A stretch of 64,000 bases of DNA, taken from contig CM054134.1 of the NCBI GenBank assembly GCA_028751875.1, forward strand, positions 70,766,636 to 70,830,635, given 5' to 3'. The notes beneath the pieces were generated by a model. That model had not been told where the DNA came from, did not search any database, and was given only the letters and a program-made list of their open reading frames with translations. The position numbers were made by a program, and so were the translations under genes. This document shows, piece by piece, positions 1-13,009 of this stretch. This stretch comes from Rapana venosa (taxonomy: Eukaryota; Mollusca; Gastropoda; Neogastropoda; Muricidae). Position 1 is the first letter of the stretch; the number at the start of each line of letters is the position of its first letter.

Positions 1-28
1 GAGCGAGAAGAGAGGAGAGGGGGGGGGA

Positions 29-60
<32 letters not shown>

Positions 61-176
61 ATAACGAAACAAACCACAAAAAAAAGAGAGAAAAAGACAA
101 AAAGGCTGCAAATGCCAGGCAGACTTAGCTGTGTTGCTTGGCACAAGCATCCAAGATCGTGGTGGTCAACAACCTC

Positions 177-258
<82 letters not shown>

Positions 259-268
259 GTCTCTCTTG
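1..268. repeat. Microsatellites (GA)n and (CTGT)n/(CT)n
   Basis: GA repeats fill 1-61. CTGT then CT repeats fill about 176-267. Nothing coding is visible between them. Confidence 0.9.
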
Positions 269-335
269 TGTCAAATAAGTCTACATGACTTAAATGGCAA
301 TAAAAACACTCTGAATCTGAATCTGAATTCTCTCA
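269..335 (+). mobile_element. 3' end of a non-LTR element with (TCTGAA)n tail
   Basis: 'gtgtcaaataagtctacatg', 'acttaaatggcaataaaaac' and then repeated 'tctgaa'. The same end is found inverted at 63930-63993. A simple hexamer tail after an AATAAA-like motif is typical of some LINE/SINE 3' ends. A (CT)n/(CTGT)n tract precedes it. Confidence 0.6.
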
Positions 336-2049
336 GTTGCTTGAATCGTTCTGTTTTCTTGTTTTGATTGCTTATTTGCCTTTTTTTTAAATCAATATCA
401 TCATTTGTTTGTTGGTTGGTTTGGGGGGGGTTCTCTTTTTGTGTGCTTTTTTGTTATTTTCTTATTGTTTTTCTTGCTTTTTGTTTGTTATTGTTGTTTC
501 ATTTTTCTCTGTTAATTTTTAGTTTTTGTTTTTATCTTGATGTTATCCCTAATAAGGGCGGAGACTGAATGTAAAAAAAGCATATGAGTGCTTATTTTAT
601 TTGTTTTAAATAATGCAGATGAATAATTAGCATTCAATTAACGACATTTGTGCCTCTGGTTGGCAAATGCGACTTATGTGGTGAGCATCACAAATGTCAA
701 CAATGTCAAGCAGAACATTTATTATGCTCATAGGTTAAAACCCCACGTTAACTCCAGACTTTCACAAAGACAAGGCCTTAACATATTGCCGTAGTAGAAC
801 GGACTATGTATGTCGGCCTTGTTCGAGAGATCGAAGCCTTCCAAACAGCAGAGTAGGCAGCTGCTGTTTTTGGAAATTGGGCAGAAATCCTATAATCTAG
901 AGTGGAGATGCCATGCCCACAGTACATCCCACACTCACGCAACGGACGGTCAAGTGAGCATATAAGGACAGTCCCAGCGTAGGAGATGTTTCTCCAAAGG
1001 GCCAACCACCCTAAGGGCATGCAGCACATAAGGACAGAGCGAGTCAAGAAGAGCCTCCAGTCCGAGAAATCAGGTCGATCACTAAAGACTAAACTGTAAA
1101 AGTTTGATGAAATCCCATGAGTGGGGAAAGGCCACTGGTCATTGACAGCCACTCACTTTCAACCTTGCTGATTGCCCCCAGCGGTCAATGGATTAAACAA
1201 GCAACTTAGATAAACGCCCAGGTCCTGACGGCACGGATGACAAAATCATAAAATAAAATTGCGTTTCACGACATGTGACGTGTTTTAAGTTTAGACAAAA
1301 CAACTACCCCACAGTCAGAAATGCATCTACCTAAATGGTGGAGGAAAATGTGCGGTCACGACCGGTGCAAGAAAAAGCCTGCACCACTGGCAAACCCTTG
1401 GAGATCTAGCAAGGAACAGGAAAACATTACAAACAATCAAAAACCCACCCAAAAAATTCCAGAAAAAATCTCATGTCTATTTTCATCCTTACTACTAATA
1501 ACAATGCTCGTATTGTTAAATTGTGTGCAAACAAATCATCTTAGTTACAAACTTATATACAAAATCCTGTAAGAACCTCGGCCAACAACAGGAACAAGGC
1601 CACAACAAAGTGACCACGGTGGGGCAAAAGAAATCACTTTCTTCATGGATTAAAAACATTGGGAAGCACAGATATCAACCTGCCTACCATTTCATGTATC
1701 ACAGTTCTATCTTGTTGTGCTCTGAAACATATCCCCCGAAGAACTTGTCAGGGCAAGCTTTCATTAATCTTTTCCCTTTTAAAGTGATCATAATTTATGG
1801 TTTGGTAGCTACCCACTGTTCCGATGTGATATCCTTACATCCCTGCAGTAACAGCCAGTGCTTAAGGCCACTACCCCTTAAAAGTCCCTTTATGGATGAG
1901 ACTATAACACATGAGGGGAGGCCCTGGTAGAGTAAACACATGCAGAACATCTTGTACATCAACGTTAAAAAAAAGAATCTGTTTCTTGCCTTAAAAAGAG
2001 TGCCCTACTTGTGCACGTTGTAAAAAGAGCAACACAAGGTGGAAGGATG

Positions 2050-2455
2050 CCTATAAGCCGAGTGATTAAGACCGATATTACAACTTCAATCCTATGTGTC
2101 CATGAAGTCATACTTTCAAAACTTGGTCGAGTGTCCTGTGAATTAAGGTGGGGATTTTTAACAATCACGCCTATTCAACTTCACAAGCAAAAGAAGTCAC
2201 CGACCTGCCAGTGCCTTGATTCCCTTCGTGGATAAACATAACAGAAGTATGCGCATCAAAGATGTCCGTGCAAAACCTGTAATTTCCATGTCAGTATGTG
2301 GTGGTGAATGAAATCAGCAAACAACCACCCATCAGAGCGCGCATACATCCCTGAAGGTTTGGAATGTGGGAATAGACCTTTTATATAAGCAAAAACAGTG
2401 CCCAATGACCAAAATCTCACCATTAGAGTCTCTAACCAAGAATCAGTGACATGGG
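2050..2455 (+). mobile_element. tRNA-derived SINE, gastropod type (copy A, diverged)
   Basis: A-box-like 'gccgagtgattaagac', then 'gtccatgaagtcat', 'ctggtgaattaaggtgggg'-like text, 'gacctgccagtgccttgattcc', 'cttcgtg' and a body ending 'aaaaactcacc'-like. The same order occurs in the cleaner copy at 33815. It is a molluscan SINE type with a degenerate B-box. Confidence 0.7.
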
Positions 2456-2514
2456 GGCAAATTTGCTCATAATTAATTAAAGGGAAGGGGTGGGGGGTTG
2501 CTATAAATTTTTTT

Positions 2515-2830
2515 TTCCTTTTTCTTTTTCGCCTACGATCTATGACGATTCCTGTCCCTAGCCCTGCAGTTTCCCACGCCGCTCATTTCAATTCTCCATG
2601 GTCCACAGTGCAACTATACCCAGATCGTTAAGATTCTCATCCCCAGGGTCCGGAAGTCCACATGGGGCCCATCAATAACAGGGCCGCCAGAGTCCACCCA
2701 GCCAGGGGTCCTGCACTGCTGCTGGGTCACTTTGTGGTGTTCAAGATGGTGCAGCCCTGCCGAGCGTAACATATGCAAGACTGACGAAGACCCACCTACT
2801 AACGGAGCCCCCTAGCAATGAACAGAAATT
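2515..2830 (-). mobile_element. Diverged fragment of the antisense SINE-like repeat (copy A)
   Basis: 'ccacgccgctcatttcaatt', 'ccagggtccggaagtccaca', 'ccagccaggggtcctgcact' and 'acccacctactaacggagcc' align in order with 35715-35960 and 40215-40445. Confidence 0.55.
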
Positions 2831-3899
2831 ATGAGCACAGTCGAGTGGGATTCATGAAAACTGTGCATTTGTGGTGAAAACACAGTTAAAAACTGATTTA
2901 TGTTTATGGTGGGTTAGGAGTCCTTAACCCAACCCAGGGGTGGGGGGACCTAGTGCATCTTGTGACCCGAGCTGATTCCTGACCTATCAGATTCATAAAA
3001 TATAAGGATACTGAAGATACGTCTGTTACTGTCTTGGACCGTGACTGAACCAACTTGCAAATCGGAAAGACACCGTATTGGCGCGAAGACAGACATAGAG
3101 AACAGCCAGTCACGCAACACTTAATCCACATAAAAAGAGGAGACAAAATACAAACAGAAAGGGATATATGGATAAAGAATAAATCCATAATATTTGCATT
3201 ATTTTATCTTTATATAATTCAGATTGAAAGAAATTATGTAACAAAAGTATATACACGTTATACTCCTTAAAACATTATAAAATATCTGAAGATAATCTTC
3301 AACTTCACATAACTCAAATACCACACAGGAGATGTCATATATAATACCAATATCTTCGAACTATAGCCAATGCCACACGTTTTATACTCACATGTTATCA
3401 TGATAGTGCTGGCCTAACTGAGGGCACACGTGGCACGTGGTTTCCAGTCCCACAGCTCCAGAAAGCACGGGCAGTGCCCTATCATAACACTGAAGAAACC
3501 AGAGGTTTTTCCATGGACAAAACCTGACCAGTCAACCTGACCAATGTTTACATTTAAAAGAGGTTGACATTAAAAAGATAATTGTATTACACATTGTGCG
3601 ACAATGCCCATTACATTTATGATCTCACAATTAACTATATGAAATGATTCAAATCCTTTTCACACCTAAATCTGAACTAGTACATAACATTACCATTTAT
3701 TATAACAAACATATGTTAGAAAGCAGTTTTCTGTCGCTGATTTTGATGAATCCATTTTTACAATTAATGTACACAACACTTATGTAAAAACCACGCTAAA
3801 AAAAAATAACAAAATTAAACAAGACAGGCGCTACAATCAATTAAGAAACCAACCTTTAAATGGTTACTTACTTACAAATGAGATCAGCAGTTAATAGCT

Positions 3900-5090
3900 C
3901 CAACCAGGTTCTTAGATCCCCTCATCGCAGGCAGGTTTATGGAACCTTACCAGTCTGTGATGCTTTCCCCTCATTCAGGACTGACTGGCGCTGGCATGTG
4001 CCTGAGCTGTTCAGGTGTGTGAACTTGGGCACAGGCAAAGCTTTCCGCATGCAAATTCGGATTTTTGGATGGCGCTCAGATTTTAACTGGAAAATGTTTC
4101 TGGTGTGAATAGACTTGGCACAAAACGTAGCGATGCTTCCCAACATTCAGTTTTTGAATAGCAGCGAGCTGCTAGGATTTGACTGGAGCTGTTCTAGTGT
4201 AGTTTTGGCACAGCGATGCTTCCCATCAAATGGGTTTTTGATGGTACTGGATTTAACTGAACATTCTGGTGTAGCCGACTTTGCGAACATGGCGAAGCTT
4301 CCCCATACATTCAACTTTGGCTGTGCCAGCTGGACCATCCAACGGTATTTGATGGGCACTGGTGATAAAACAGACGCGTGATCAATGAGAGTTGACTTAT
4401 GGGCACAGGGTTATAGTCATTCCTCTTACAGTTTTTTGAATGTGCTAGAAATTGACTGAGCTGTTTGGTGAAGTTCTGGTGTAAGGTCGTACTAAGGCAC
4501 ACGGTGATCTATTCCCATTTGTTCATGTTTTTGATGGTGTTAGATTTGATTGAAGCTGTTCCTGGGTTATCTACTTTGGCACAGTGATGCCTCCCTCATT
4601 CTTTTATTTTATGACTGTCACAGTATGGATTTGACTGGAGCTGTTCTGGGTGTGTTGACGTGGGTACAGGAGATACTTCCCATTGTTCAGTGATTCTCTT
4701 GATGGCACTTGGTACAAACAGGAGGAAGTTGACTGGAGCTGTTGTCTGGTGAAACGAAACTTAGGTACATGTGCTATATGATTTCCGCCCCACCTAACCT
4801 TTTTTTGAAGGTGCTAAGATATGACTGGAAGCAGTTTTACTATCTGGATGTCTATGCGACTTTGGGACAGATTTGAATGCATTCCGATTATCGCATCATT
4901 TTCAGGTTTTTGATGGAGTGGCTGTTGAGGATCTTCAGAACTGGAGCTGTACTGTGAAACGACTATTGGAACAGTGTTATGTGCAGATCCAGACCATCAT
5001 TCAGTATTAATGATGGTGCAAGATATGGACAGTTGAGCGTGTATCAGCAGGTGTTAAATGACTTTTATGGTCACAGGTCCCATCCAATCC
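3900..5090. repeat. Degenerate ~90-bp tandem repeat (copy A)
   Basis: A motif 'gatttgactggagctgttctgg', followed by 'ttggcacag.gatgcttccca' and 'tttttgatgg', recurs roughly every 75-110 bases (about 4083, 4178, 4252, 4448, 4545, 4630, 4728, 4820 and 4938). Around a dozen units are recognisable. No continuous reading frame spans them. Confidence 0.75.
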
Positions 5091-5099
5091 GTAGAGCGA

Positions 5100-7690
5100 T
5101 GGCCCTGAACATTGAATTATTCTATGCTTTATTGTACCTAGTTGCATAAAGTGAATAAGTCACAAACTAAAATAAATGAAATAACATCAGGTATGTTAAA
5201 CACTAAGCTATTACAAAACTACATAATACAAATATGAATCAATCAACCAGTTTTTACCAAAAGCATAAAAGTAGCACATATCAAAAACAATGGATTCTTC
5301 TTGGTCGTTATAGGTGGTTGTGGGTCCAAATCCCTAAATGTCATAATTTGGGTATGTTTTTTTGTCCATATCAAAACTATCAACTCTGACACCCAGACCA
5401 AAACTTAAATGTGCCCAATGGGAGGGCTGGGGACCCTAAAACGTTGAGCAGGAGCTGTGACCTGCCCAAAGCTGCCCCATCAAACACTTTACAGATGCCA
5501 TCACTAATGTTTAAAATAACTTACTTGACCAACACTGCAGGTGCTTAGTCACTCTCCGTGGCCTGATCAACAACGCAGAGCGTATTTTGATTTTTTAAAA
5601 TACTGCAGAGTTAATACTTTTGATTATTTTTAAAAATACTGCAGAGTAACGAAAGACACCACAGCCAAGTAGTCTTAAAAGTGTTAATTTAAGCTGCTAA
5701 CCATTACGTATTTAATTAACAGTTTTGGGTTGGAGTGTTTTTTGCGTAACTAAATATAGGGTTGCTTCTTATGATGAGATTCATGGATATTTTCTTTTCC
5801 AGATGCCCTAGAAAGGCAGAAAAGAGCAAGAACGATAAAACAAATGCAAAACAACAGACTCTACAAACCAAACGTAATGGAGCGATTTACCAAAAAGAAC
5901 AGGCCTCCAAGACAGGAAAAAAAGTTCAACAAAGCCAAACTACAAGGACCACAAAGACAAGACCCAGACGAACTGGCAGGCCCCCATAGAAGTTGACAAC
6001 ACAAACACGTTAACAAATACACTGTACAAAGACAGCGAGGTTCTAAAGCTAGTAGTCACGAAAGATGGACCAAAACGAAAGTAACCATGATTTTCCGTAT
6101 TTTGTTGGTACTTAAAGGTCACAGCATCTTAGATGGTGGTAGGACTACCAGTGGCACATCTGGTCACCAATCATCAGTCCCATGATGGCATATGCATAGT
6201 CGACAGTTTTTCCTATTACTCCAGGCTTTGTCCGACTTTTCTGCTTTGACAAGCATGGAGCGAGTTGACTCCCATTGTGGTCCACACATTCACAGCCCCA
6301 TGTGAATTCCCATACAATGTACTAAACCAGGTTAGACCCATATGTAATAAAGCATTGTTGGCAGTGGAAAAAGCAGAAGGAAAAGACCCGTGAAACATGA
6401 GAGTGGCAGGCGAAAGAACATGTCCCCCTCCTAAACTACCCGTTCCTAAAGAATGCCAAAATGTGTACAGAGAACTACCTCCAATAGTATCGCTACCTCC
6501 TGACATCAAAAACGGTCCCAAAGGATGCCAGTAGTTGCCACAGGTCACACAAAGTCTAATCAACAAAACCCAAAGAAATGGCCAGTAGGTGACCACAGTC
6601 ACAAACACAACCCCATAACCCACGTCCCAAAGAAGCCCAGTAAGGTGACACAGTCACACTACACCCTCATGAGAGATGGGGAAAGACCTCAAGGGATTTG
6701 AATTAGGGGGATTTTGGTTGTGCTGCAAGGACCACAGATGGGGTTATCTTCACCAGTCACAAGATGCCCCCCACCCACCTGGTCGCTTGTTGCTATTGTC
6801 GCCCCAAACCAAGTGGGACAGGCATGGACAGGTGTAAGTCGCGGAGCGTCGCATTATCATAGGTAGCGTATCGCAGTCTGCGATCCGTATGTGGCTAACC
6901 AATACCCGACTTGTGCGGAATGAGCGTTTAGACTTTCTCATACCCGAGCCCACGCTTGGCGGCCCTCATGTATAGTATGGGTGAGGATGAGGGTTCTACG
7001 TACACAGTGTGGATGACTAGGGTTGTGAAGGGGTAAGTGATAAAAAGATTGAGGTGAAGATATAAAGCGGCAAGAGAAGACACTCCCAAGCAGGGCATTA
7101 AAACCAAGAAACTGGGACCACCTGCATCGAGATGATTCAAAGGGAACTAACCCAAAAGCCGGTAGATCGAGTAAGAAGTCAGCAACAGATTCATTGGGTA
7201 AGGTGTGGACACCGACAAGGAGTCACGGCTTCCTGCGATAGAAAGAAGGTGTGTTGACACCGGATACTATCCAGGGTCAGCATCCGCATTGCCCACCAGA
7301 TAAAGACACCCCATGCAAGGGAACACCCTTCAACAACTGGTGGGGTCCCAACACTACAAGACACTCGCCCTCATGACCATTGTCCGAAAGATGAATCGCA
7401 CTGTGCCCCATCATAACCACTGCCACAACAATTAAGTCTCCAATACCCATCAAACCACTGTCCCCAAAAGCATTTGAGACATTCACTGGCACTAGATATG
7501 CTGTTTTTCTTAGATCTCTAGCACTAACGTTGTTTTGATCCCTAGTTTAAATCTAATGTTCTCTGTACTCTCTATTCTAAGTTATAAAATCATACTTTAT
7601 TTGGGGCTAGTTTTAATTATTCTAGCCTAGCTTATTGCAACACTTTTTATGGGCCCTAATTCTAGCTCTAAATTCCCTACTCTAACTCTA
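5100..7690. other. Non-coding stretch of copy A, no gene recognised
   Basis: Reading frames up to 135 codons exist but lack recognisable motifs and have no splice or codon pattern to support them. About 6515-6660 holds two or three diverged units of 'ccaaagaa..ggccagtaggtgac' type. 7500-7700 is rich in 'ctagttctaactct' style text, consistent with the LTR candidate. The counterpart is 21471-24061. Confidence 0.6.
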
Positions 7691-7699
7691 TCATATTGT

Positions 7700-8250
7700 A
7701 GTGAGTTCTAGAGTCTATTAACTTTACTACTAACTGTAGGTATAGGCCCCTCACATACTCCCCCTGAGCATAGGCCGCCGACCACAACCGCCAGATGGTC
7801 CGCTGTCCTGGGGTATCTACACTCTCGCCAGCTGTCTCCAGGTATATCCCCATCTTTCTTCTGTTTTCCTGCCTCAATGTCACGTCGCCAGGTGTTTCTT
7901 TCTTGTTGCCTTGGATCCTCTTTATTCGTATTTTCACCTGGGGGTCTCCCATGATAGTGCCTGCCATTGTGATGTGTGCTGGCTGCTTTCCCCTCGAGGG
8001 TGTCCCCATCATCCCCACAATCCTCCTGCGCCGAATAGGGGTGGTATCCATTCTCGCAGGCACAGGTTGGGTGACGGTGCCAACAGTCTGCGTTGACAGA
8101 AGGTGGTCCGGGGCCAGTGGATCTGGAGGATTCGGTCACTCAGGGACTGTTGATGAAGGACTGCACTTTCCTTGATGGTGGTTCTTGTTGGACCCTCCAA
8201 GGTATCCGTCTCCATAAAGTCGGACTGTCTTGACGTTGGGATATTGAACA
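7700..8250 (-). mobile_element. Candidate LTR-retrotransposon pol C-terminus, polypurine tract and LTR start (copy A)
   Basis: On the minus strand, overlapping frames between 8215 and 7708 read as a proline- and arginine-rich tail (NPPDPLAPDHLL-like, then TPIRRRRI), as after the integrase of Ty3/Gypsy elements. Next come AGGGGGAG (7755-7762) and TGTGAGGGGCC (about 7743-7753), which resemble a polypurine tract and the start of a 3' LTR. AATAAAG follows at about 7597 on the same strand. No second LTR was found, and the upstream part runs into the satellite, so this is at best a fragment with frameshifts. Confidence 0.3.
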
Positions 8251-8464
8251 GCCTATATTTGTGCGGGTTTTCTAGTGCAATTATCTAACTGATTTATCTA
8301 TCTTTTAGCAAGGTATCAGGTAAGCAATCAGGAATTTGGTCCCCAGTGATAAAGGCAACTGACAGTTAAAAGGACCAACGGCACGACCCACACTTGCAAA
8401 TTCATATTCTAATCAACACCTGTGCACTAGGCTACTAGGACAGATCTGTAAAGTCTTAACGTGA

Positions 8465-11400
8465 ACACTGAGAACTTTGGGGACGAAGTCAGAGATATCC
8501 ACATTCTAAAAACAAAGAGATAAGTATACTAACGTCAGGGTATAAGCAGAATACCCCCATATCTGAAAGCTAACGTCGACTATGCTGAGAACTTTTGGGG
8601 AAGCAAATATCCCCAATCTAGTAAAACCAATCTAAAAAACAAAACGACAAAAGAACTGAAAACAACTCATGTTGAAGATAGCATAATTATCCCCATGTTC
8701 TCACAATATATCTCACAAACTAAAGCAAAACAGACAACAAAAACAGAGACTATAGGGGAATTTGCGCAGCATATCCCCATTCTAACAAACAATGGTCAAA
8801 ACTGATAACTTCTGGGGAAGCAAAAATAACCCCACAACATAAAACTACGTTCGACTAACGGAAGAACTCTGGGGATATACGCAGAATATCCCCATTCTGA
8901 AAACCAACGTCTAATAGAACCAAGAACCTTTGACGAAGGGCAGAGATATCCCCTTATCTTCTAAAACACCCGTCGATATTTTACTGATCACCTAAACAAC
9001 TGAGGGGCTAAGCAGAATATCCCCAATACTTGAAAATAAGAGTCGACTAAACAAACAACCAAACACCTCTGTGGGATAAAGAAAATATCCCCAATCAAAA
9101 AAAACCTAACCGTCAATATACCAGATAACTTTAGGGGATGGACAGAATATCCCCAAACTGAAAAAACTAAGGTCGACTAATACTGGAAAACTTCTGGGGA
9201 TCGCAGAATATTCCCCAAACTGCAAGCTAATGTCGACTAAACGTGTGTAAAAACTCAGGGTATAGCAGAATAACCCCAATCAGAAAACTAACGTCGAATA
9301 ATACTGGAGACTTTGGGGATAAGCAGAATAGTCCCCAAACTGAAAAGCTCACTCAAAAGTACTGAAAACACTGGTGGATAAGCAGTAATATGCCACCCAT
9401 TCTCAAAAGCTAACTGCCACCTAGACTAGAGACCTTTGGTGGATAGCAGAATATCCCCCATTACAAAGAAAACTATGGTCAAAAACTGATTCACACATGG
9501 GTAGATAGGCCAAATATCCCCCTCTGAAAACAAAGGTCGACTAAAAAAACGAGAACTAGAAACTAGGGGATAGCAGAAATATCCCCAAATTTGGGGGGGC
9601 ATAGCCTCATATCCCGTCATCCCTGTCTGGCAGGACCTGAAAACCAACGTCAACTAATATACAAAGATCTTTTACTATGGCAGAATATCCCCATACAGAA
9701 AACTACGGTCGATTATGTACTGAGAACTCTGGGGATAGCAGAATAACCCCATTCTGAAACGAAGGTCGACTAACCTAACTCTGGGGATAACAGAATATAT
9801 CCCATTCTAAACTATACTAAACCCCATTCTATAAAACCTAAACGTTCAAATAAAACCAAGAAACTTGGGGATGGCAGCAAATCCCCATTTCATGAAAACC
9901 ATAGAATGTCTACTAAACGAACACTCTGGGGGAAAGGCAGAATATCCCCATGACTTGAAAGTCTAATGACGACTTAAACGGGAAAACACTGTGGATAGCC
10001 AGAATATCCCCATACAAAAAACAACGGTCGAATATACTAGAGACTTGGGGATACCAGATATTACCCCAAGTCTGAAAGCATAAACGTCAAAATGTACTGA
10101 AAAAAATCAGTGATAGCAAATATCCCCATTGCTCAAAAGCTAACGTCAACCTTACTAGAAGACTTTGGGGGATAGCAGAATAATCCCCATTCAAAACTAT
10201 GGTGCAAAACTGGATAACTCTGGGATAGCAAAAAAAATAGCCCCACTTCTGAAAAAACAAAGGTCGACTCAACGGAGAACTCTGGATAGCAGAATATACC
10301 CATTCTGGAAAACCAAAACTCTAATATACCAAGATCTTTGACGAAGGCGAGAATAACCCCTTTCAGAAAAACACTACGGTCTGAAAACAAACGGTCGATT
10401 GTAACGAAAACTCCAGGGGCATAGCAGAATATCCCCATTCTGAAAACTAAGGTCGACTAAACTAACTCTGGGGATAACAGAATATATCCCCATTCTAAAA
10501 CCTAACGTCAAATATACCAAGAACTTTGGGGATGGCAGAATATCCCCATTCTGAAAACTAAGGTCGACTAAACTGAAAACTCTGGGGATAGCAGAATATC
10601 CCCATTCTGAAAGCTAAGGTCGACTAAACTGAAAACTCTGGGGATAGCAGAATATCCCCATTCTGCAAACTAACGTCAATATACTGAAAACTCTGGGGAT
10701 AGACAGAATATCCCCATCCTGAAAGCTAACGTCAAATGTACTGGAAAAATCCTGGGGATATACGACAATTTATAATCCCATTCTAAAACCGAAAGTCCAA
10801 GATAAACCAGAACATTTGGGGATGGCAGAATATCCCCATACAGAAAAGCGCTAACGTACGACTAAACTAACTCTGGGGGATTGCAGAATAGCCCCCATCA
10901 TCTGAAACTAAGGACGACTTAAACTAACTCTGGGTGATAGCAGAATATCCCCATGCTGAAAACTAAAGTGACTAAACTAGACCATCTCTGGGGATAACAG
11001 AATATCCCAATTCTGAAAACTAAGATCGACTAAACTGAGAACTTGTCTGGGATAGCAGAATATCCCCAATTCTGAAACTAAGGACGAACAAACTAACTCC
11101 GGGGCTAGCAGATATACCCAATTCACCAAAGCTACTGGTCGACTAATATTTGAGAACACAGGGGCTAGCAGATAATATATCCCCCATACTGAAAGCACAG
11201 GTCGCCTAAACAAACGTCTGGGGAAAGCAGAATAACCCCAATTCCTAAAACTACGTAGTCGAAAAAACTGGAGGAACCTCTGGGGATAGGCAGAATAATC
11301 CCCATGTCCTGAAAACTAAGGTCAAATTTTACTGAAAACCTCTGGGGAAAACAGAATATCCATGTTCTGAAAGCCTAAATACAAATATACCAAGAACTTT

Positions 11401-12372
11401 GAGGGGATGGCAGAATATCCCCATTCTAAAAACTGACCGAAGTCTGAATAAACGAGAACTCAGGGGATAGGTAACTGAATCATAGCCCCATACGAAAACA
11501 ACGTCGAATAACCTGATGACCTCGGGGAAACCAGAATATTCCCCATTCTATACAAAGTTCCATAAACAGAGAACGTCTGGGGATAGCAGAATATCCCCAT
11601 TTGAACAACTAATGTCGTAATATAACTAGAGAACTCACGGATAACAGGAATATCCCCATTGATAATACCAAAACCTACCGTCAAATAAATAAAGCCAAGA
11701 AACTTTGGGGATGGCCAGAATAATCCCCATTCTGAAAACTAAGGACACAACTGGAGAAACTCTCCGGGATAGCAGAAATATACCCCAATCTGAAAGCTAA
11801 CGTCCGACGTAAAGCTAACTCTGGGGATAGCGAATATACCCAATCTGAATCTAAAGAAAGTCGATAAACTGATAACGTAGGGTGGATAGCAGAAATAAAT
11901 CACCCATTTGTAAAGCTAAGGTCGACTAAACTTGACAAACTCTGTGGGATAGCATAATATCCCCATTCAAAAAAGTAAGGGACGACTAAAACCGTAGAAA
12001 TCTTGGGGATTAGCAGAATATCCCAAGGCTAGGAAAACAGAACGTCAAATTACTGAAAACCTGTGATAAACAGAAATCCCCATTCTTGGAAAGCAAACGA
12101 GATTCCAAATATTACCAAGAATGTATGTGGGCTGAGCAGATATATCCCCAATTGAGTAGAAAAATCAACTGTAGTGTACCAAGAAATTCTGGGAGGATCG
12201 CAAAATACTACTGATGACCTCCCCATGTCCAAAAACCAAAGTGTCCGACTATTACTGAGAACCTCTGGGGATAGCGGAATACCACCCATTCACTAAGGAG
12301 AAAAAAACAACAAAGGTCCAATAATGCCAAGGTGAGTTTTTGGGGATACAGAAGATCACCCTAAGTCCGACA
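8465..12372. repeat. Satellite of ~56-bp units, each with an 8-bp hairpin (copy A)
   Basis: The best-preserved units (10500-10740) repeat every 56 bases, for example CTCTGG at 10580 and 10636. Each unit holds TGGGGATA, six bases (GCAGAA), then TATCCCCA: a perfect 8-base inverted repeat. It then has ATTCTGAAAACTAA and a GTCGAC palindrome. About 65-70 units fit in 3.9 kb. Outer units vary in length and sequence, but most keep the GGGGAT and ATCCCC arms. 56 is not a multiple of three, and no long frame follows the repeat. Confidence 0.9.
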
Positions 12373-12639
12373 ACAAAACAGACCGATATACATTTCTCCT
12401 AATCCTAATTTTTCCTTCCTCCATTCCCAGTTCTTCTAACACAGGACCCAGGACCACACCCGCCTAATCGCCGAATGTAGTCTCCACTTACACCGAGTTT
12501 GTGGCCAGAAGCTCCAAATTGATGATGGAAGGTTTCTGATAAACAAAAACAAACGCAAAAAAGGAATAAAATAATAAAATGACCATCATTATAACTAAGA
12601 CAGGAGAATATAAGGGGTAGTGTGTGTTGTGTGGAGTTT

Positions 12640-12895
12640 GATGTTTGAGTGTGTGTGTGTGTGTGTGTGGTGTGTGTGTTGTGTGTGTGTTTGTGTGTGT
12701 GTTGTGCGTGTGCGCGTAAGTCCTGCGTGCGTGCGCATGTGTGCAGGATAATAGAGAGGGGAAGAGAGGGATTGATTGGAGAGAGGGAGGAAGCGGAGAG
12801 AGGGAAATAGAGATAGAAGGAGAGAGAGAAGAGAAGAAGAAGAAGAGAGAGAGAGGGGAGAGGAGAAGAAGAAAAAAAGAGAGAGAAATGAGAGA
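12640..12895. repeat. (GT)n and GA-rich microsatellite pair (copy A)
   Basis: GT repeats with T interruptions at 12640-12715, then purine-only GA-rich sequence at 12750-12893. The apparent long reading frames on both strands here are low-complexity shadows. Confidence 0.9.
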
Positions 12896-13009
12896 TATCA
12901 TGTGGGCATGCAAGAGTGTGCATGTGGGACACACGCGGAAACATCTCTCAGCAACACGTGAAAACCCGTTCACGACGAATGGACGTTAGAGCCAAGATAA
13001 GAGGTTAAA

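Noticed and set aside
778..1152. 124-codon minus-strand reading frame (duplicated at 17149-17523)
   Set aside because: No recognisable motif, and composition and context are those of non-coding DNA. Its presence twice only reflects the A/B duplication.
6216..6623. 135-codon minus-strand reading frame (duplicated at 22587-22994)
   Set aside because: It spans a weak tandem repeat, and no family, splice pattern or signal supports it.
8465..12372. CRISPR-like array of repeats and spacers
   Set aside because: The whole 56-base unit repeats, there are no unique spacers of constant length, no cas genes occur, and the DNA is eukaryotic.
12405..12973. Reading frames of 161 and 179 codons on the minus strand
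   Set aside because: They are His/Thr and Ser/Leu runs created by GT and GA microsatellites.
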